A DNA stretch of 64,000 nt from Aliiruegeria lutimaris (GCF_900099935.1 NZ_FNEK01000005.1:1-64000), one strand, 5' to 3'. Positions 44,556 through 55,793 are shown, counted from the stretch's first letter. The notes: generated from the letters alone by a model not told the origin. Program-made: numbers and translations.

Positions 44556-45818
44556 TTGGATGGCTTGATCCTTCCGCGCCTGCGCGCGCATTTGCGTGCA
44601 TCAGGCCAGGTGCGCAAGCTTTCCAGTGAGCTTGAGCGCGGCGGAGAGCTAGGCCGCAATGCTGCAGAGCAGCTTGCTCGAAGTGATCTCGCGCGCCCGG
44701 ATGGGCCGCTGGTCTGGTGCCATGTTCCGGGACGTATCGAGACCGGCGCTCTGGCGTCGCTGGTCGAAGGCCTGAATGCCGAAGTGGCGGGCACGTCGAT
44801 GCTGGTCACTTCACCCGATTCCGCGCGCTGCAGGCGGGCTGTAAATCCCAGCGAGTTCATCTGTCAGTTACCACCGCTCGACAGTCCCCGCTTCAACATG
44901 CGTTTTCTCGACTACTGGGCCCCCGATGCAGGGATCTGGTTCGAACGGGTGGACGCGCCGATGCTGCTGGACGCTGCCGCGCGGCGTTCCGTCCCGCTTT
45001 TCCTGCAAAACGGGGTCGCTCCGGAAGCCACGTCGCCGCGCTCCCGCGCCGTCGAACGCCGGCAACTGGGATTGTTCGAGCGGATCTTCGTGCTGGATTC
45101 GCACGAATTCGAAGGGGTCCGCTCCCTGGGAGCGGTGCCTGCGCGGGTCGAGATAACCGGGCGGCTGACCCGGATCGCGCATCCGCCGCCCTGTCTTGAG
45201 GCCGAACGGATGGCGTTGGCGGAGGCGCTGCGTGGACGGCCAAGCTGGCTGGCCGCGGCGCCAGATCCCAGCGAGATTCCGGCCATTCTCGAAGCGCATC
45301 GGGTGGCCCGGCGCTCGGCCCATAGGCTGCTTCTGATCCTTATGCCACGAGAGGATTCAGAGGGGCCGGCCCTGACCAGGATGCTGCGCTCCGAGGGATG
45401 GAACGTGGCGCGCAGGGATGCGGATGAGGAGCCGGACGAGGCGACGGACATTTTCGTTGCCGACAGCAAGGAAGAAATCGGTCTGTTCTATCGGCTGGCG
45501 CCGGTGACCTTCCTGGGCGGAACTCTCTCCGACACGACTGTTCCTATGGCCATTTACCCCGCCACACTGGGATCTGCGATCCTGTCGGGGCCCTATTCGG
45601 GGGCGGAGGGCGAAACCTTGCGCAGGCTGCGCCGGGGCGGTGCCTGTCGGCTTGTCGCCGACAGCGAGCGTCTGGGAGCGGCCCTGACCGAGCTTCTGGC
45701 GCCGGACCGCGCTGCGCTTCTGGCGCTCAATGCCTGGGACATCGCGTCGGACGGAACCCAGATCCTGGAACGGTTGGTCAGGGCCGTTTCCGAAGCCCTG
45801 AGATCGAGGACGGATTGA
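44556..45818 (+). CDS. waaA: Divergent WaaA-like Kdo transferase
   Basis: 420 residues from TTG 44556 (GAGG six bases upstream). WaaA transfers Kdo to lipid A precursor at the inner membrane. C-terminal half is recognisable: [40 protein letters not shown]. But the usual HAASVGE catalytic motif reads [10 protein letters not shown], which keeps the Glu, and the NPLEPAA motif is replaced by [19 protein letters not shown]. No N-terminal membrane anchor is obvious. It is coupled to lpxK (stop and start overlap by one base). I consider it an atypical paralogue of WaaA; a bona fide copy may exist elsewhere. Confidence 0.75.
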   Translation: MDGLILPRLRAHLRASGQVRKLSSELERGGELGRNAAEQLARSDLARPDGPLVWCHVPGRIETGALASLVEGLNAEVAGTSMLVTSPDSARCRRAVNPSEFICQLPPLDSPRFNMRFLDYWAPDAGIWFERVDAPMLLDAAARRSVPLFLQNGVAPEATSPRSRAVERRQLGLFERIFVLDSHEFEGVRSLGAVPARVEITGRLTRIAHPPPCLEAERMALAEALRGRPSWLAAAPDPSEIPAILEAHRVARRSAHRLLLILMPREDSEGPALTRMLRSEGWNVARRDADEEPDEATDIFVADSKEEIGLFYRLAPVTFLGGTLSDTTVPMAIYPATLGSAILSGPYSGAEGETLRRLRRGGACRLVADSERLGAALTELLAPDRAALLALNAWDIASDGTQILERLVRAVSEALRSRTD

Positions 45819-46807
45819 TGCGCGCACCGGAATTCTGGAACAGGCCTGCCGATAGCCCGGGGCTCGCTGCGCGGCTTCTCGCGCCGCTTGGTGCAATTTA
45901 CGGAGCTGCCACCGCACTTCGTTTGACACGGGTTGCGGGGTATCGAAGTGAAATCCCGGTGATCTGCGTCGGAAACATCAGTGCCGGCGGCACCGGCAAG
46001 ACCCCGACCGTCATCGCGCTGGCTCAGCGGCTCGGTGATGGCACTCATGTCGTCACGCGCGGGCATGGCGGGCGGCTGGAAGGTCCCGTTCAGGTCGATC
46101 CGAACCGGCATGAGGCCGATGATGTTGGCGATGAACCCCTGCTGATCGGGGCTTTCGCGCCGGTCTGGGTGGCCAAGGACCGGGCCGCGGGTGTGCGGGC
46201 CGCCGAAGCAGCCGGGGCGACATGCGTCTTGCTGGATGACGGCTTTCAGAACCCGTCGGTCGAGAAAACGGCTTCCATCGTGGTCGTCGATGCCGCGCGT
46301 GGTTTTGGCAATGGCCGTTGCATTCCCGCAGGCCCGCTGCGCGAGGCGGTCCCGGCGGGTCTGGCGCGGGCCGACCTTGTTCTGACCATCGGGTCCGAGG
46401 AGATGCAGGCGCGGTTTTCGGAAACCTGGGGAGCGGCGGTCGAGGTGGCGGGCGTGCCCCGGGCCAAGGGCGCGCTGGTGCCACTGCAGACGGGGATGGA
46501 CTGGCAGGGCCTGCGGGTGCTGGCCTTTGCCGGGATCGGGTACCCGGAGAAGTTCTTTCAAACCCTGCGCGGGCTGGGGGCCGAGATCCTGCGGGCCGAG
46601 GCGCTCGAGGACCACCAGCCGCTGACCCCGGCCCTGATCGCGCGTTTGGAGACGGAGGCCCAGAGGCTTGGCGCGCAGCTGGTGACAACGGAAAAGGACG
46701 CCGTGCGGATGCCGGCGTCCTTCAGGCGGAACGTGTTGAGCGTTCCCGTGCGGTTGGAACTGGAGGATTGGGCGCCGCTGGATCGGCTGCTGGCGCCCAC
46801 CCGCTAG
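45818..46807 (+). CDS. lpxK: Tetraacyldisaccharide 4'-kinase
   Basis: 329 residues from ATG 45818, overlapping the upstream TGA by one base. Phosphorylates the lipid A disaccharide at the 4' position, at the inner membrane. Walker [20 protein letters not shown], then [20 protein letters not shown] and [20 protein letters not shown] are typical. Together with the WaaA-like gene it makes a lipid A/Kdo pair. Normal length for LpxK. Confidence 0.94.
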   Translation: MRAPEFWNRPADSPGLAARLLAPLGAIYGAATALRLTRVAGYRSEIPVICVGNISAGGTGKTPTVIALAQRLGDGTHVVTRGHGGRLEGPVQVDPNRHEADDVGDEPLLIGAFAPVWVAKDRAAGVRAAEAAGATCVLLDDGFQNPSVEKTASIVVVDAARGFGNGRCIPAGPLREAVPAGLARADLVLTIGSEEMQARFSETWGAAVEVAGVPRAKGALVPLQTGMDWQGLRVLAFAGIGYPEKFFQTLRGLGAEILRAEALEDHQPLTPALIARLETEAQRLGAQLVTTEKDAVRMPASFRRNVLSVPVRLELEDWAPLDRLLAPTR

Positions 46808-46810
46808 CGC

Positions 46811-47461
46811 TTACTCGGCCAGCTTCTCGTCGAGCAGCTTGGAGAAATCCGCGTAGTTCATGTTGGAGTATTTCTCGCCATTGATGATGAAGCTCGGCGT
46901 GGCGTTGATGTCATGCTCCTCGGAATTGGCTTCCCACCACTGGTAGAGCGTCTGCGCCATGTCGGCATCCTGCAGGCAAGCATCGACCTTCTCGTCGGTC
47001 AGGCCCGCCTGGCGGCCGATCTTGCGCAGGTTGTCGGCGATCTGGGCCGGCTCGCCGGAAGCCCAGGACGAGATGTCGTCCATCAGCAAATGTTGCACGC
47101 CGAAATAGCGCATCGGATCGCAGCGGGCGACCATCGAGGCCCAGAGGCCGGGGCGGTCGAAATAGACATCGCGGAAGGTGAAGGAGATCTTGTCGGTGTC
47201 GATGTAATTCTTGCGGATTTCCTGAAAGACCGTCTTCTCGAAATTCGAGCAATGGCCGCAGGTGAAGGACGCATATTCGATCACTTGCACCTTGGCGTCC
47301 GGGTTGCCCAGCGTCATCTCGACGACTTCATGGCCTTCGGCGGCCTGGGCGGCACCCACCAGCGCGGGCAGGTTGGGCGTGCTGGCATTCTGGCTCATCC
47401 AGTAGCCAATACCGGTGGCCGCTACGGCGGCCAGGGCCGTCATGGTGAGGTAGCGCTTCAT
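46811..47461 (-). CDS. DsbA-family periplasmic thiol oxidoreductase
   Basis: 216 residues with an N-terminal membrane/signal segment. Thioredoxin fold with active site CGHC at 68-71 (IEYASFTCGHCSNFEKTVFQ) and the cis-Pro loop INATPSFIINGEKY. Oxidises substrate disulfides or, given resemblance to the BdbD/DsbA group with an AEG-start, acts on specific envelope proteins. Downstream of the DciA-like gene (14-base gap), a conserved alphaproteobacterial neighbourhood that also contains mutY. Confidence 0.92.
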   Translation of the reverse strand: MKRYLTMTALAAVAATGIGYWMSQNASTPNLPALVGAAQAAEGHEVVEMTLGNPDAKVQVIEYASFTCGHCSNFEKTVFQEIRKNYIDTDKISFTFRDVYFDRPGLWASMVARCDPMRYFGVQHLLMDDISSWASGEPAQIADNLRKIGRQAGLTDEKVDACLQDADMAQTLYQWWEANSEEHDINATPSFIINGEKYSNMNYADFSKLLDEKLAE

Positions 47462-47475
47462 TCAGGGGTCTCCGA

Positions 47476-48009
47476 TCAAGTCTTTTTCGATTTCTGTAAC
47501 ACGTCGGCACCGAGCGCTTCCAACGCCCGGCGAAGCCCGTCATCCGCCACGTTCGCGGCAAGTTCTGCTGCTTGTTCGCGACAGGCGGCGTCTGGCTGTT
47601 TCGGTGCGGGTGGTTTGCGGGCGGGCCGGAACTCCGCCTGTCCGTCGGCGAAACCGGTCGGCGCGGTCTGGGTGAAGCGGATTCGCGCGATGGCGTTGTA
47701 GCCGTAGACGGCGTTAATCTTCTCGCGCAGGCGCGGCTCCTGCATCTGCAGCATCGGCCCCTGGGCGCCTGTGGTCAGCACGGTCAGGGTCGCGCCGAAG
47801 CCGCCCTTGGCATAGGACACCGACAGTGGCCGGGAAATCTCCGAAAATTCGGCTCCGACGATTTCGGCCCAATGGGTCAGCAGGCGCGTCTCGGAAAAAC
47901 CGCGGCTCTCGGAAGCCTTGCGAATCCGCTGCGCGAGCAGACCGGAAGTCCGTTCGAAGCCGCGCTTGCGGCGCGGTGCTGGTTTCTGGCTGTCCTGACG
48001 CGGCTTCAT
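47476..48009 (-). CDS. DciA-like (DUF721) protein
   Basis: 177 residues from ATG 48009 (AGGAG upstream). DUF721 core TSGLLAQRIRKASESRGFSE, LLTHWAEIVGAEFSEISRPL and LREKINAVYGYNAIARIRF. DUF721/DciA proteins load the replicative helicase DnaB in bacteria lacking DnaC. The C-terminal third is low in conservation and Ala/Gln rich. Divergent from mutY and followed by the dsbA-like gene. Confidence 0.88.
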   Translation of the reverse strand: MKPRQDSQKPAPRRKRGFERTSGLLAQRIRKASESRGFSETRLLTHWAEIVGAEFSEISRPLSVSYAKGGFGATLTVLTTGAQGPMLQMQEPRLREKINAVYGYNAIARIRFTQTAPTGFADGQAEFRPARKPPAPKQPDAACREQAAELAANVADDGLRRALEALGADVLQKSKKT

Positions 48010-48090
48010 GCCTGACAAATCTCCTGTTCAGCACTATCTTACCTGTCTGTGCGACAGGAACCAGCACTACGCGGCGACGGAGAATAAATA

Positions 48091-49158
48091 TTGCGTGACG
48101 AAGACGTCAGCGCGGCGAGCGGCACGCTGCTGGACTGGTATGATCGCCATGCGCGCGTTCTGCCGTGGCGGGTAGCGCCGGCAGACTTGCGCGCGGGGGG
48201 GCGGCCGGACCCTTACCGGGTATGGTTGTCAGAGGTGATGCTGCAGCAGACGACGGTTGCCGCCGTCGGACCAAAATTCGAACGATTCCTGTCGCTCTGG
48301 CCGGATGTGCACGCTTTGGCCGGGGCGGCGGACGCGGATGTCATGGCCGAATGGGCGGGGCTTGGCTATTACGCGCGGGCACGGAACCTGTTGAAATGTG
48401 CGCGGGTGGTGTCCGGGGATCTGGGCGGAGAATTTCCCCGTGAACGCGCGGGCCTGCTCAAGTTGCCGGGGATCGGCCCCTACACGGCTGCCGCGATCTC
48501 CGCGATTGCCTTTGACCACCCGGAGGTGGTGGTCGATGGCAATGTCGAGCGTGTCGTGGCGCGGCTTTTCGCCGTCGAAACACCGCTGCCGCAGGCCAAG
48601 CCCGAGCTGACCGAAATGGCCGGTATGCTGACGCCGGCGCAGCGGCCGGGCGATCACGCGCAGGCGATGATGGATCTCGGAGCCACGATCTGCAGCCCAA
48701 CGAAACCAGCCTGCGGCATTTGTCCACTCGTGACTCCTTGCCGTGCGCGGGCTGCCGGTAATGCCGCTGAACTACCGCGAAAGACCCGCAAGGCACCCAA
48801 ACCCGTGCGGCTCGGCTATGCCTATGTTGCCCGTCGGAGCGATGGTGCATTGTTGCTGGAGCGCCGCCCGCCGCGCGGGCTGCTCGGGGGGATGCTCGGT
48901 TGGCCGGGGAGCGACTGGGGCGACTCGCCCACCGAGACGCCGCCATTCGCCGCCGATTGGCAGGAGGTGCCGCGCGAAGTGCGCCACACCTTCACCCATT
49001 TCGACCTCCGGCTGGCCATTCGCGTGGCATGTGTCAGCCATGAGGTTGATGCAAGTCGCGGCGATTTTGTGGACAATGCGGATTTTGAACCGACATCGTT
49101 GCCAACCCTGATGCGAAAAGTCTGGAAGCTCGCTGAATCCTCCCTGCCGCCGCTTTGA
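48091..49158 (+). CDS. mutY: A/G-specific adenine glycosylase
   Basis: 355 residues from TTG 48091 (GGAG seven bases ahead). Removes adenine mispaired with 8-oxoguanine. Helix-hairpin-helix LLKLPGIGPYTAAAISAIA, catalytic Asp in VVDGNVERVVARL, catalytic Glu in SEVMLQQTTVAAV, and a four-Cys [4Fe-4S] loop ICSPTKPACGICPLVTPC. A NUDIX-like C-terminal domain (VRLGYAYVARRSDGALLLER) recognises 8-oxoG. Its stop overlaps a possible TTG of the next gene by four bases. Confidence 0.95.
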   Translation: MRDEDVSAASGTLLDWYDRHARVLPWRVAPADLRAGGRPDPYRVWLSEVMLQQTTVAAVGPKFERFLSLWPDVHALAGAADADVMAEWAGLGYYARARNLLKCARVVSGDLGGEFPRERAGLLKLPGIGPYTAAAISAIAFDHPEVVVDGNVERVVARLFAVETPLPQAKPELTEMAGMLTPAQRPGDHAQAMMDLGATICSPTKPACGICPLVTPCRARAAGNAAELPRKTRKAPKPVRLGYAYVARRSDGALLLERRPPRGLLGGMLGWPGSDWGDSPTETPPFAADWQEVPREVRHTFTHFDLRLAIRVACVSHEVDASRGDFVDNADFEPTSLPTLMRKVWKLAESSLPPL

Positions 49159-49214
49159 TCGCCGATACCGAAGGCGTATGCTCGGTGCAGTTTTTCCAGA
49201 CGGCAGGTCCGACG

Positions 49215-50348
49215 ATGATCCCCGCTTCCCAGGTTGCCCGTTTCCAGAATGCCCTGCCGTTCTGGCTCTCCCTGCTCATGGTGCCACTGGCCTATCTGTC
49301 GGCCACGCGGGGCGGGGTCTGGGTCTTTGTCCTGCCGCTCTTTTCCTGGGGCATGTTCTCGATTCTGGACGAGATTACCGGCCTCTACGAGGAAAACGCG
49401 GATCTGGCCACGCGTGATGACGAGCTGTTCTGGTATCGGCTGATCACGCTGATCTGGTTCCCGGTCCAATTCGGCACGCTGTTCTGCCTGATCTCCTACG
49501 TACCCGGTGCCGCGCATCTTTCCTGGCCCGAGAAATTCATGGTGTTCTTCGGCATGGGCATCGTGTCTGGCACGACCGGCATCGTCTATGCCCATGAGTT
49601 GATGCATCAGAGCAACCGGCTCGAACGCTGGCTGGGCGATCTGCTGATGGCGACGGTGCTTTACAGCCATTTCCGCACCGAGCACCTGCTGGTCCACCAC
49701 CGCTATGTCGGAACCCCGCGCGATGCCGTGACCGCGCGCTATAATGAGGGCTTTCACCGCTTCTTCTTCCGTGTGCTGCCGGGTTGCCTCGTTTCCGCCT
49801 TCCACGCCGAGAAGGCCATGCTCGCCCGCAAGGGGCTGCCCTGGCATCACTTGTCCAACCCGTTCTGGCGTTACTGGACGCTTCAGGCGCTGTTTCTGGT
49901 ACTGGCGCTGTTCGTCGGTGGGTGGGGTGGGCTGCTGCTCTTCTGCTGGCAGGCGCTGGTTGCGGTCTGGCAGTTGGAGGTCGTCAATTATGTCGAGCAT
50001 TACGGTCTGACGCGGAAACATCTGGGCGAGGGGCGCTATGAGCATGTGCTGCCCCGGCACAGCTGGAACGCCTCGCATCGCGCGTCCAATTGGCTGCTGA
50101 TCAACCTGCAGCGCCATTCGGACCACCATTACAAGCCGCAGCGCCGTTTCCCGCTGTTGCAGGCCTATTCCGAGGAGGAGGCGCCGCAATTGCCCTATGG
50201 CTACCCGGTGATGGCTTTCCTGGCGATGATCCCGCCGCTCTGGCGAAGGCGCATGAACCCAAGGGTCCGGGCGTGGCGGCGGCAGTTCTATCCGGACGTG
50301 CAGGACTGGACGCCGTACAAATTCGCGACCAACCCGATGCCGCGATAG
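49215..50348 (+). CDS. alkB: AlkB-type alkane 1-monooxygenase
   Basis: 377 residues from ATG 49215; a TTG at 49155 adds 20 residues that overlap mutY. Integral-membrane di-iron enzyme that hydroxylates terminal carbons of n-alkanes using rubredoxin. The His boxes are complete: HELMH at 127-131, HLLVHH at 157-162, LQRHSDHH at 298-305, and the fourth NYVEHYG at 258-264. Several membrane helices precede them. No rubredoxin, alkane-responsive regulator or downstream alcohol dehydrogenase is nearby; it is placed between mutY and a methyltransferase. Confidence 0.92.
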   Translation: MIPASQVARFQNALPFWLSLLMVPLAYLSATRGGVWVFVLPLFSWGMFSILDEITGLYEENADLATRDDELFWYRLITLIWFPVQFGTLFCLISYVPGAAHLSWPEKFMVFFGMGIVSGTTGIVYAHELMHQSNRLERWLGDLLMATVLYSHFRTEHLLVHHRYVGTPRDAVTARYNEGFHRFFFRVLPGCLVSAFHAEKAMLARKGLPWHHLSNPFWRYWTLQALFLVLALFVGGWGGLLLFCWQALVAVWQLEVVNYVEHYGLTRKHLGEGRYEHVLPRHSWNASHRASNWLLINLQRHSDHHYKPQRRFPLLQAYSEEEAPQLPYGYPVMAFLAMIPPLWRRRMNPRVRAWRRQFYPDVQDWTPYKFATNPMPR

Positions 50349-50402
50349 CGGGCCGCCAGAAAGAACTTGCATCCAAGGGCTGGCCCACGCCATCTGACCG
50401 AC

Positions 50403-51605
50403 ATGGACAAGGTGCAGCGTCAATACGAAGATTTTCCCTATCCGGAACGCGACCCGGCCGACGAAAAACGCCGGCTGGTTGTCGGTTCCCCCTCCTATCC
50501 GTTCGAGATCGACCATCACCTGTTTGGTGGCAAACGCGACTGGAAGGCGGGCACCTCGATCCTCGTTGCTGGTGGTGGCACGGGCGACGGGCTGGTGCAG
50601 ATGGCGCAGATCCTGACCAATGCCGGTGCGCCCTACGAGATCACCTATCTCGACCTGTCGGAGAAATCCCGCAAGATCGCCGAGGCGCGAATCGCCGCGC
50701 GCGGGCTCAAGGGCGTGCGGTTTCATACCGATAGCCTGCTGAATGCCGCCGATTACGGGAAATTCGACTATATCGACTGCTGCGGCGTGCTCCATCACCT
50801 GCCGGAACCGCAGGCCGGCTTCAACGCGCTCGCGTCAGCCCTCGCTCCCAAGGGTGGCATGGGGCTCATGGTCTACGCGCCACACGGCCGTTCGGGCGTG
50901 TATCCGTTGCAGGATGCCTTCAACGCGTTGACCGATGGCATGGCGCCCGAAGAGGCCATCGCGGTGGCTCGAAAGATCCTCGCCAAGCTCCCCGAGGGGC
51001 ATCCGTTCAAGTGCAACCAGCAGTTGGTAGATCACGAGGCGAGCGATGCGGGCTTCCTCGACCTGCTGCTGCACGGGCGCGACCGCCCCTACACGGTGAC
51101 CCAGTTGCAGGAAGCCATCGAAGGCGCGGGGCTTTCCTGCGTGGCGATGATTCCGCCTGCGCAATACGATCCCGCGCCCTTCCTGCCGAAAGACATCGCC
51201 TCCGAACTCGGACCGCGCGCTGCGATGCAGGCGGCCGAGAACCTGCGCGGCACGATCAAGGTCCATATCGCCTACGCGACATGGCCGGACCGCGCCGCAG
51301 CCGCGCTGGCCCGTCCAAAGGACCTTTCGCTAGTGCCGCATCTCAAGGGGGTGGCTGGGCCGGCGCTGGCGAAAGCCATCGCGGCCAAGGGGCAGGTCAG
51401 CATGACCCTTGGCGGGGAAAGCCTGCGGTTGAGCCTGCCGAAAAAGGCGGCCCCGCTGCTGGCCGGAATCGACGGGAGGGCCTCGCTTTCCGCCATCGCA
51501 AAGCTTCGCGGGATGGACCCGTTTGCCTTTGGAGCGCTCTGGGCCGAGCTCGACCGCGTGCTCGCCGGTTGGGGGTTGCTCCACTATTCCAGCCTTGTGC
51601 CTTGA
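50403..51605 (+). CDS. Class I SAM-dependent methyltransferase with extra C-terminal domain
   Basis: 400 residues from ATG 50403. SAM-binding motif I SILVAGGGTGDGLVQMAQIL, motif II ITYLDLSEKSRKIAEARI and the CGVLHHLPEPQAGFNALASA motif. The N-terminus YEDFPYPERDPADEKR is shared with a bacterial family of unknown substrate. The C-terminal 60 residues (GESLRLSLPKKAAPLLAGID-GRASLSAIAKLRGMDPFAFG) form a helical, possibly winged-helix tail. It lies 54 bases after alkB on the same strand. Confidence 0.8.
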   Translation: MDKVQRQYEDFPYPERDPADEKRRLVVGSPSYPFEIDHHLFGGKRDWKAGTSILVAGGGTGDGLVQMAQILTNAGAPYEITYLDLSEKSRKIAEARIAARGLKGVRFHTDSLLNAADYGKFDYIDCCGVLHHLPEPQAGFNALASALAPKGGMGLMVYAPHGRSGVYPLQDAFNALTDGMAPEEAIAVARKILAKLPEGHPFKCNQQLVDHEASDAGFLDLLLHGRDRPYTVTQLQEAIEGAGLSCVAMIPPAQYDPAPFLPKDIASELGPRAAMQAAENLRGTIKVHIAYATWPDRAAAALARPKDLSLVPHLKGVAGPALAKAIAAKGQVSMTLGGESLRLSLPKKAAPLLAGIDGRASLSAIAKLRGMDPFAFGALWAELDRVLAGWGLLHYSSLVP

Positions 51606-51627
51606 AGCCTGAAACGGACTGAAAAAA

Positions 51628-51650
51628 CCCCGCCTTTGGACAAGGCGGGG
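51628..51650. terminator. Intrinsic terminator, mainly for ccrM
   Basis: Nine-bp stem CCCCGCCTT / AAGGCGGGG with a five-base loop. On the minus strand it ends in six T residues (the A-run at 51622-51627), so it stops ccrM; on the plus strand it may also attenuate the methyltransferase gene. Confidence 0.85.
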
Positions 51651-51708
51651 CAAGTAGGTGCCGCTGTAGTCAGGCCACAGGCACCGGCGGTAACTGTTTG
51701 AAATTATG

Positions 51709-52910
<1,202 letters not shown>

Positions 52911-52912
<2 letters not shown>

Positions 52913-53540
52913 AAGGACTTGTTGAATTCTCTTGATACAAGATATTGCGCACCGGGGCAAAGGAACGCCTATGATGTGGGGTTACCCCAAGATCTCGGAG
53001 TGCCTTTTTGTGCTCAGCCGTGGGGTATCCGGCATTGCGCTCCCAGCCGTAGCCGGGATGCTGTTGCGCCAAATCCACCATGAGGCGGTCGCGCGCCACT
53101 TTTGCCACGATCGAGGCCGCCGCGATGGACAGACATTTCGCGTCGCCCTTGACCACGGTCTGCCCCGCGCAGGTGAGCCCCCGGGGCGCCATGTTGCCGT
53201 CGATCAGGGCAAGGTCCGGCAGCACGGGCAGGCGCTCCAGCGCCCGCAGCATGGCCAGGTGGGAGGCGCGCAGGATGTTGATCGCGTCGATCTCCTCCAC
53301 CCCGACATGCACGATTGCGACCTGCGCGGTTTCAAGGATCGCCTCCGCGAGCGCATCGCGTTTCTTCGCACTCAGCTTCTTGCTGTCGTTCAGGCCCTCC
53401 GGGATGGCTTTTGGATCGAGGATGACAGCAGCGGCGGTGACAGGACCGGCCAGCGGGCCGCGCCCGACCTCGTCGACGCCAGCGACATGGCGCGCGCCGT
53501 TTTGCCAGGCGGCTGTTTCAAAGGAGAGATCGGGTTTCAT
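52911..53540 (-). CDS. rnhB: Ribonuclease HII
   Basis: 209 residues. Removes ribonucleotides from DNA and RNA-DNA hybrids. N-terminal catalytic motif [20 protein letters not shown], then [15 protein letters not shown] and [12 protein letters not shown], with the later acidic residue in [15 protein letters not shown]. It stands 89 bases upstream of ccrM on the same strand, the conserved Rhodobacterales arrangement. Confidence 0.95.
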
Positions 53541-53580
53541 CCTGCGGGTCTCCGCATCGGTGGCAGAATCGGGGAGGGGC

Positions 53581-54186
53581 TCAGTCCCCGTCGCTGCCTT
53601 CCGCCGCCATCGCCCGTTTCAGGGCCGGGCGGTTGCACATGCGCTCCAGATACTGCGCCAGTTTCGGTTCGACGATGGGAAAACGCGCGATCTGGGCCCA
53701 CATACCGCAATGGGTCAGGATTATGTCAGGCACCGTCATGCTCTCGCCCATCAGGTAAGGGCCTTCGCCCATGCGGCTGACCAGCGTTCGCTGGCTGCGT
53801 TCGAACTCCCATTTCAGGCTCTTCTTGATCGCGCTTTCGCGCAGTTCCTCGGGCAGGATGAAGCTGTGCCGCGCGGCCATCCACAGCGCGGCGTCGAACT
53901 CGTCGAGCAGGAACTGGGTCAGGCTGTCCTGCCGCGCCCGCTCGATCGTGCCGGCGGGAAAGGTGAGCGCGCCGTGATGGTCCGCGAGATAGGCGAGGAT
54001 CGCCGTCGAATCGGTGATCGGGGTATTGTCGACAACCAGCACCGGCACCTTGCCCGTCGGGTTCACGGCAACGACATCCGGAGACCGCGGCGCGGCGGCG
54101 ACAAGCTCATAGGCCAGCCCCAGTTCTTCCAGCATCCAAACAACGCGCAATGTGCGGCTTTGGAGCTTTCCGATCACTGAGTACAT
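53581..54186 (-). CDS. Glutathione S-transferase family protein
   Basis: 201 residues from ATG 54186 (GGGGAGG upstream). N-terminal thioredoxin-like domain: [20 protein letters not shown] carries the Ser/Tyr region, [13 protein letters not shown] the cis-Pro loop and [12 protein letters not shown] the gamma-glutamyl-binding Asp-Ser. The all-helical C-terminal domain runs from about residue 85. Substrate unknown; soluble and cytoplasmic. Not obviously coupled to rnhB or holA. Confidence 0.9.
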   Translation of the reverse strand: MYSVIGKLQSRTLRVVWMLEELGLAYELVAAAPRSPDVVAVNPTGKVPVLVVDNTPITDSTAILAYLADHHGALTFPAGTIERARQDSLTQFLLDEFDAALWMAARHSFILPEELRESAIKKSLKWEFERSQRTLVSRMGEGPYLMGESMTVPDIILTHCGMWAQIARFPIVEPKLAQYLERMCNRPALKRAMAAEGSDGD

Positions 54187-54267
54187 TGGCTTTCCTCCCC
54201 TTGATTTCGCCACGCTGGCACGGACTGCCGGGAGGGTAAAGATCGAAAGCGGAGCATCGTCGCCGTG

Positions 54268-55299
54268 TCAACGTCGGGCGGATTTCAGCATGGAGAGGCG
54301 GATGAAAAGCCGCTCCACCAGCGCCATCTGCGGCGCCGTCTGGCCGCCGGAACGCAGCTCCAGATCGGTGCCGACAAGGTGCGCAAGCGCCGTTTCGAGC
54401 TTGTCCCGGCCCCATTCCTGCGCCTGCCGGATCATGCGGTCGCGGCGCGGCCCGAAAATGGGCGGCCGCTGGCGCGCGATACCGGAGGAGGGGCCCTTCG
54501 GGTCGCAGGCGGCCGAATGCAGCGCACGGAAATGGCGGGTGGCGCTGATCACGAGGAAAACCGGCGCCTCGCCCTGTCCGTCGAGCTTCTGAATCAGTGG
54601 GCCGATCTCGCGCACGCGCCCTTCGGCGACGGCGTGCAGCAGGTCGTCCACGGCGGCCTCGACGGTGGCGGGGGCAAGCTGGGCGATCTCCTCGCTGGTG
54701 AGCGGGGAGGGGTCGTTGATCTTGTAGAGGGAGATTTTCTCCAGCGTCTGGCGGAAATCGCCCGGATCAAGCGCCCGGCCGAGCGCCTCCAGGTCGGTCA
54801 TCGCGTTGCGGTCGATCTCGTTCAGTCCGGCGCGTTTCAGCTCCGCCTCGATCTCCGCGCGGCTGGGCGGGTCGTCATAGATTGCGGCGCAGAGCGCGTT
54901 CTTGCTGGTTTCAAACAGCTTGCGCAGCTTGGAGCTTGCCTTGAGCATCCCGGCGGTGACGACGATCATCGCGTCGCCCTCCCGCCATTCGCCAAGGGCG
55001 CTGGAAATGGCGTCCACCTGCCCGTCGGCGGCGTCCTCCACCAGAACGGCGCGCTGTCCGGGAAAGAAGCCAACGGCCTTGACCGCGTCGAGCAGGGCGG
55101 CACCGTCGCGGCGCAGTTCCGGACCCGAAAGGCGGACAAGGCGCATTTCCTCATCGCCATTGGGTCCGATCAGTGCGGCAATCAGGTCCTGTCGTTTGAT
55201 GGCGACCCGCATCGCGTCCGCGCCGTAGATCAGTATACCGGCACGGCGCTTGTCCGGTTTCGAAAAGAAGGCATTCGCGTCGCGCCCGGATAGCTTCAC
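54268..55299 (-). CDS. holA: DNA polymerase III delta subunit
   Basis: 343 residues, the usual length. Opens the sliding clamp as part of the clamp loader. N-terminus [35 protein letters not shown] is typical of alphaproteobacterial HolA; the central ADLAALGRALDPGDFRQTLE-type helices follow. It overlaps the lptE stop by four bases (ATGA), the conserved leuS-lptE-holA order. Confidence 0.92.
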   Translation of the reverse strand: MKLSGRDANAFFSKPDKRRAGILIYGADAMRVAIKRQDLIAALIGPNGDEEMRLVRLSGPELRRDGAALLDAVKAVGFFPGQRAVLVEDAADGQVDAISSALGEWREGDAMIVVTAGMLKASSKLRKLFETSKNALCAAIYDDPPSRAEIEAELKRAGLNEIDRNAMTDLEALGRALDPGDFRQTLEKISLYKINDPSPLTSEEIAQLAPATVEAAVDDLLHAVAEGRVREIGPLIQKLDGQGEAPVFLVISATRHFRALHSAACDPKGPSSGIARQRPPIFGPRRDRMIRQAQEWGRDKLETALAHLVGTDLELRSGGQTAPQMALVERLFIRLSMLKSARR

Positions 55300-55779
55300 G
55301 GCAGCCAGCTCTGCGCCGTTGCCATCAACTCGGTTACGACCTGGTCGGCCAGTATGATCATCAGCCGTTCCCGAGCGTCGATCGCGGAGGCAGATGTGGC
55401 CACGGTGGTTCCAAGCGCCGAGTAGGCGACGAAATTGCGGACCGTTCCGCTGGTGACGGTGGCCTGCGTGTTCTGATCGACGACGGTGTAGTCCAGCGTG
55501 CCGGTGAGGTGGTAGCGATAGGTCGAACCATCGGGCGAGACGGCCAGCCCATCGAAGCCGTAGGTGATCGAGAAAGTCAGCCGGTAGGGAGCCGAGTCGT
55601 TTCGGCTGAGCCGTGTTTCGATCCGGTCCACGAGGACGTAGCTCGGCTTGTCATAGGGTGGATCGGTCGTGAGCTGCCCGCGCAACCGGTCTCCGGCGCC
55701 GCCCGGCGCATAGGCCGGGGTGAAGCCGCAACCGGCTGTCAGCCCGGAAGCGGCGAGGGCGGCGAGGAAAGTTCTGCGA

Positions 55780-55793
<14 letters not shown>
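55296..55793 (-). CDS. lptE: LPS-assembly lipoprotein LptE
   Basis: 165 residues with a lipoprotein signal: [20 protein letters not shown], lipobox LTAGC with the acylated Cys22. LptE plugs the LptD barrel that inserts LPS in the outer membrane. The mature part [19 protein letters not shown] is typical of the short alphaproteobacterial form. Overlaps leuS by 14 bases and holA by four. Confidence 0.9.
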
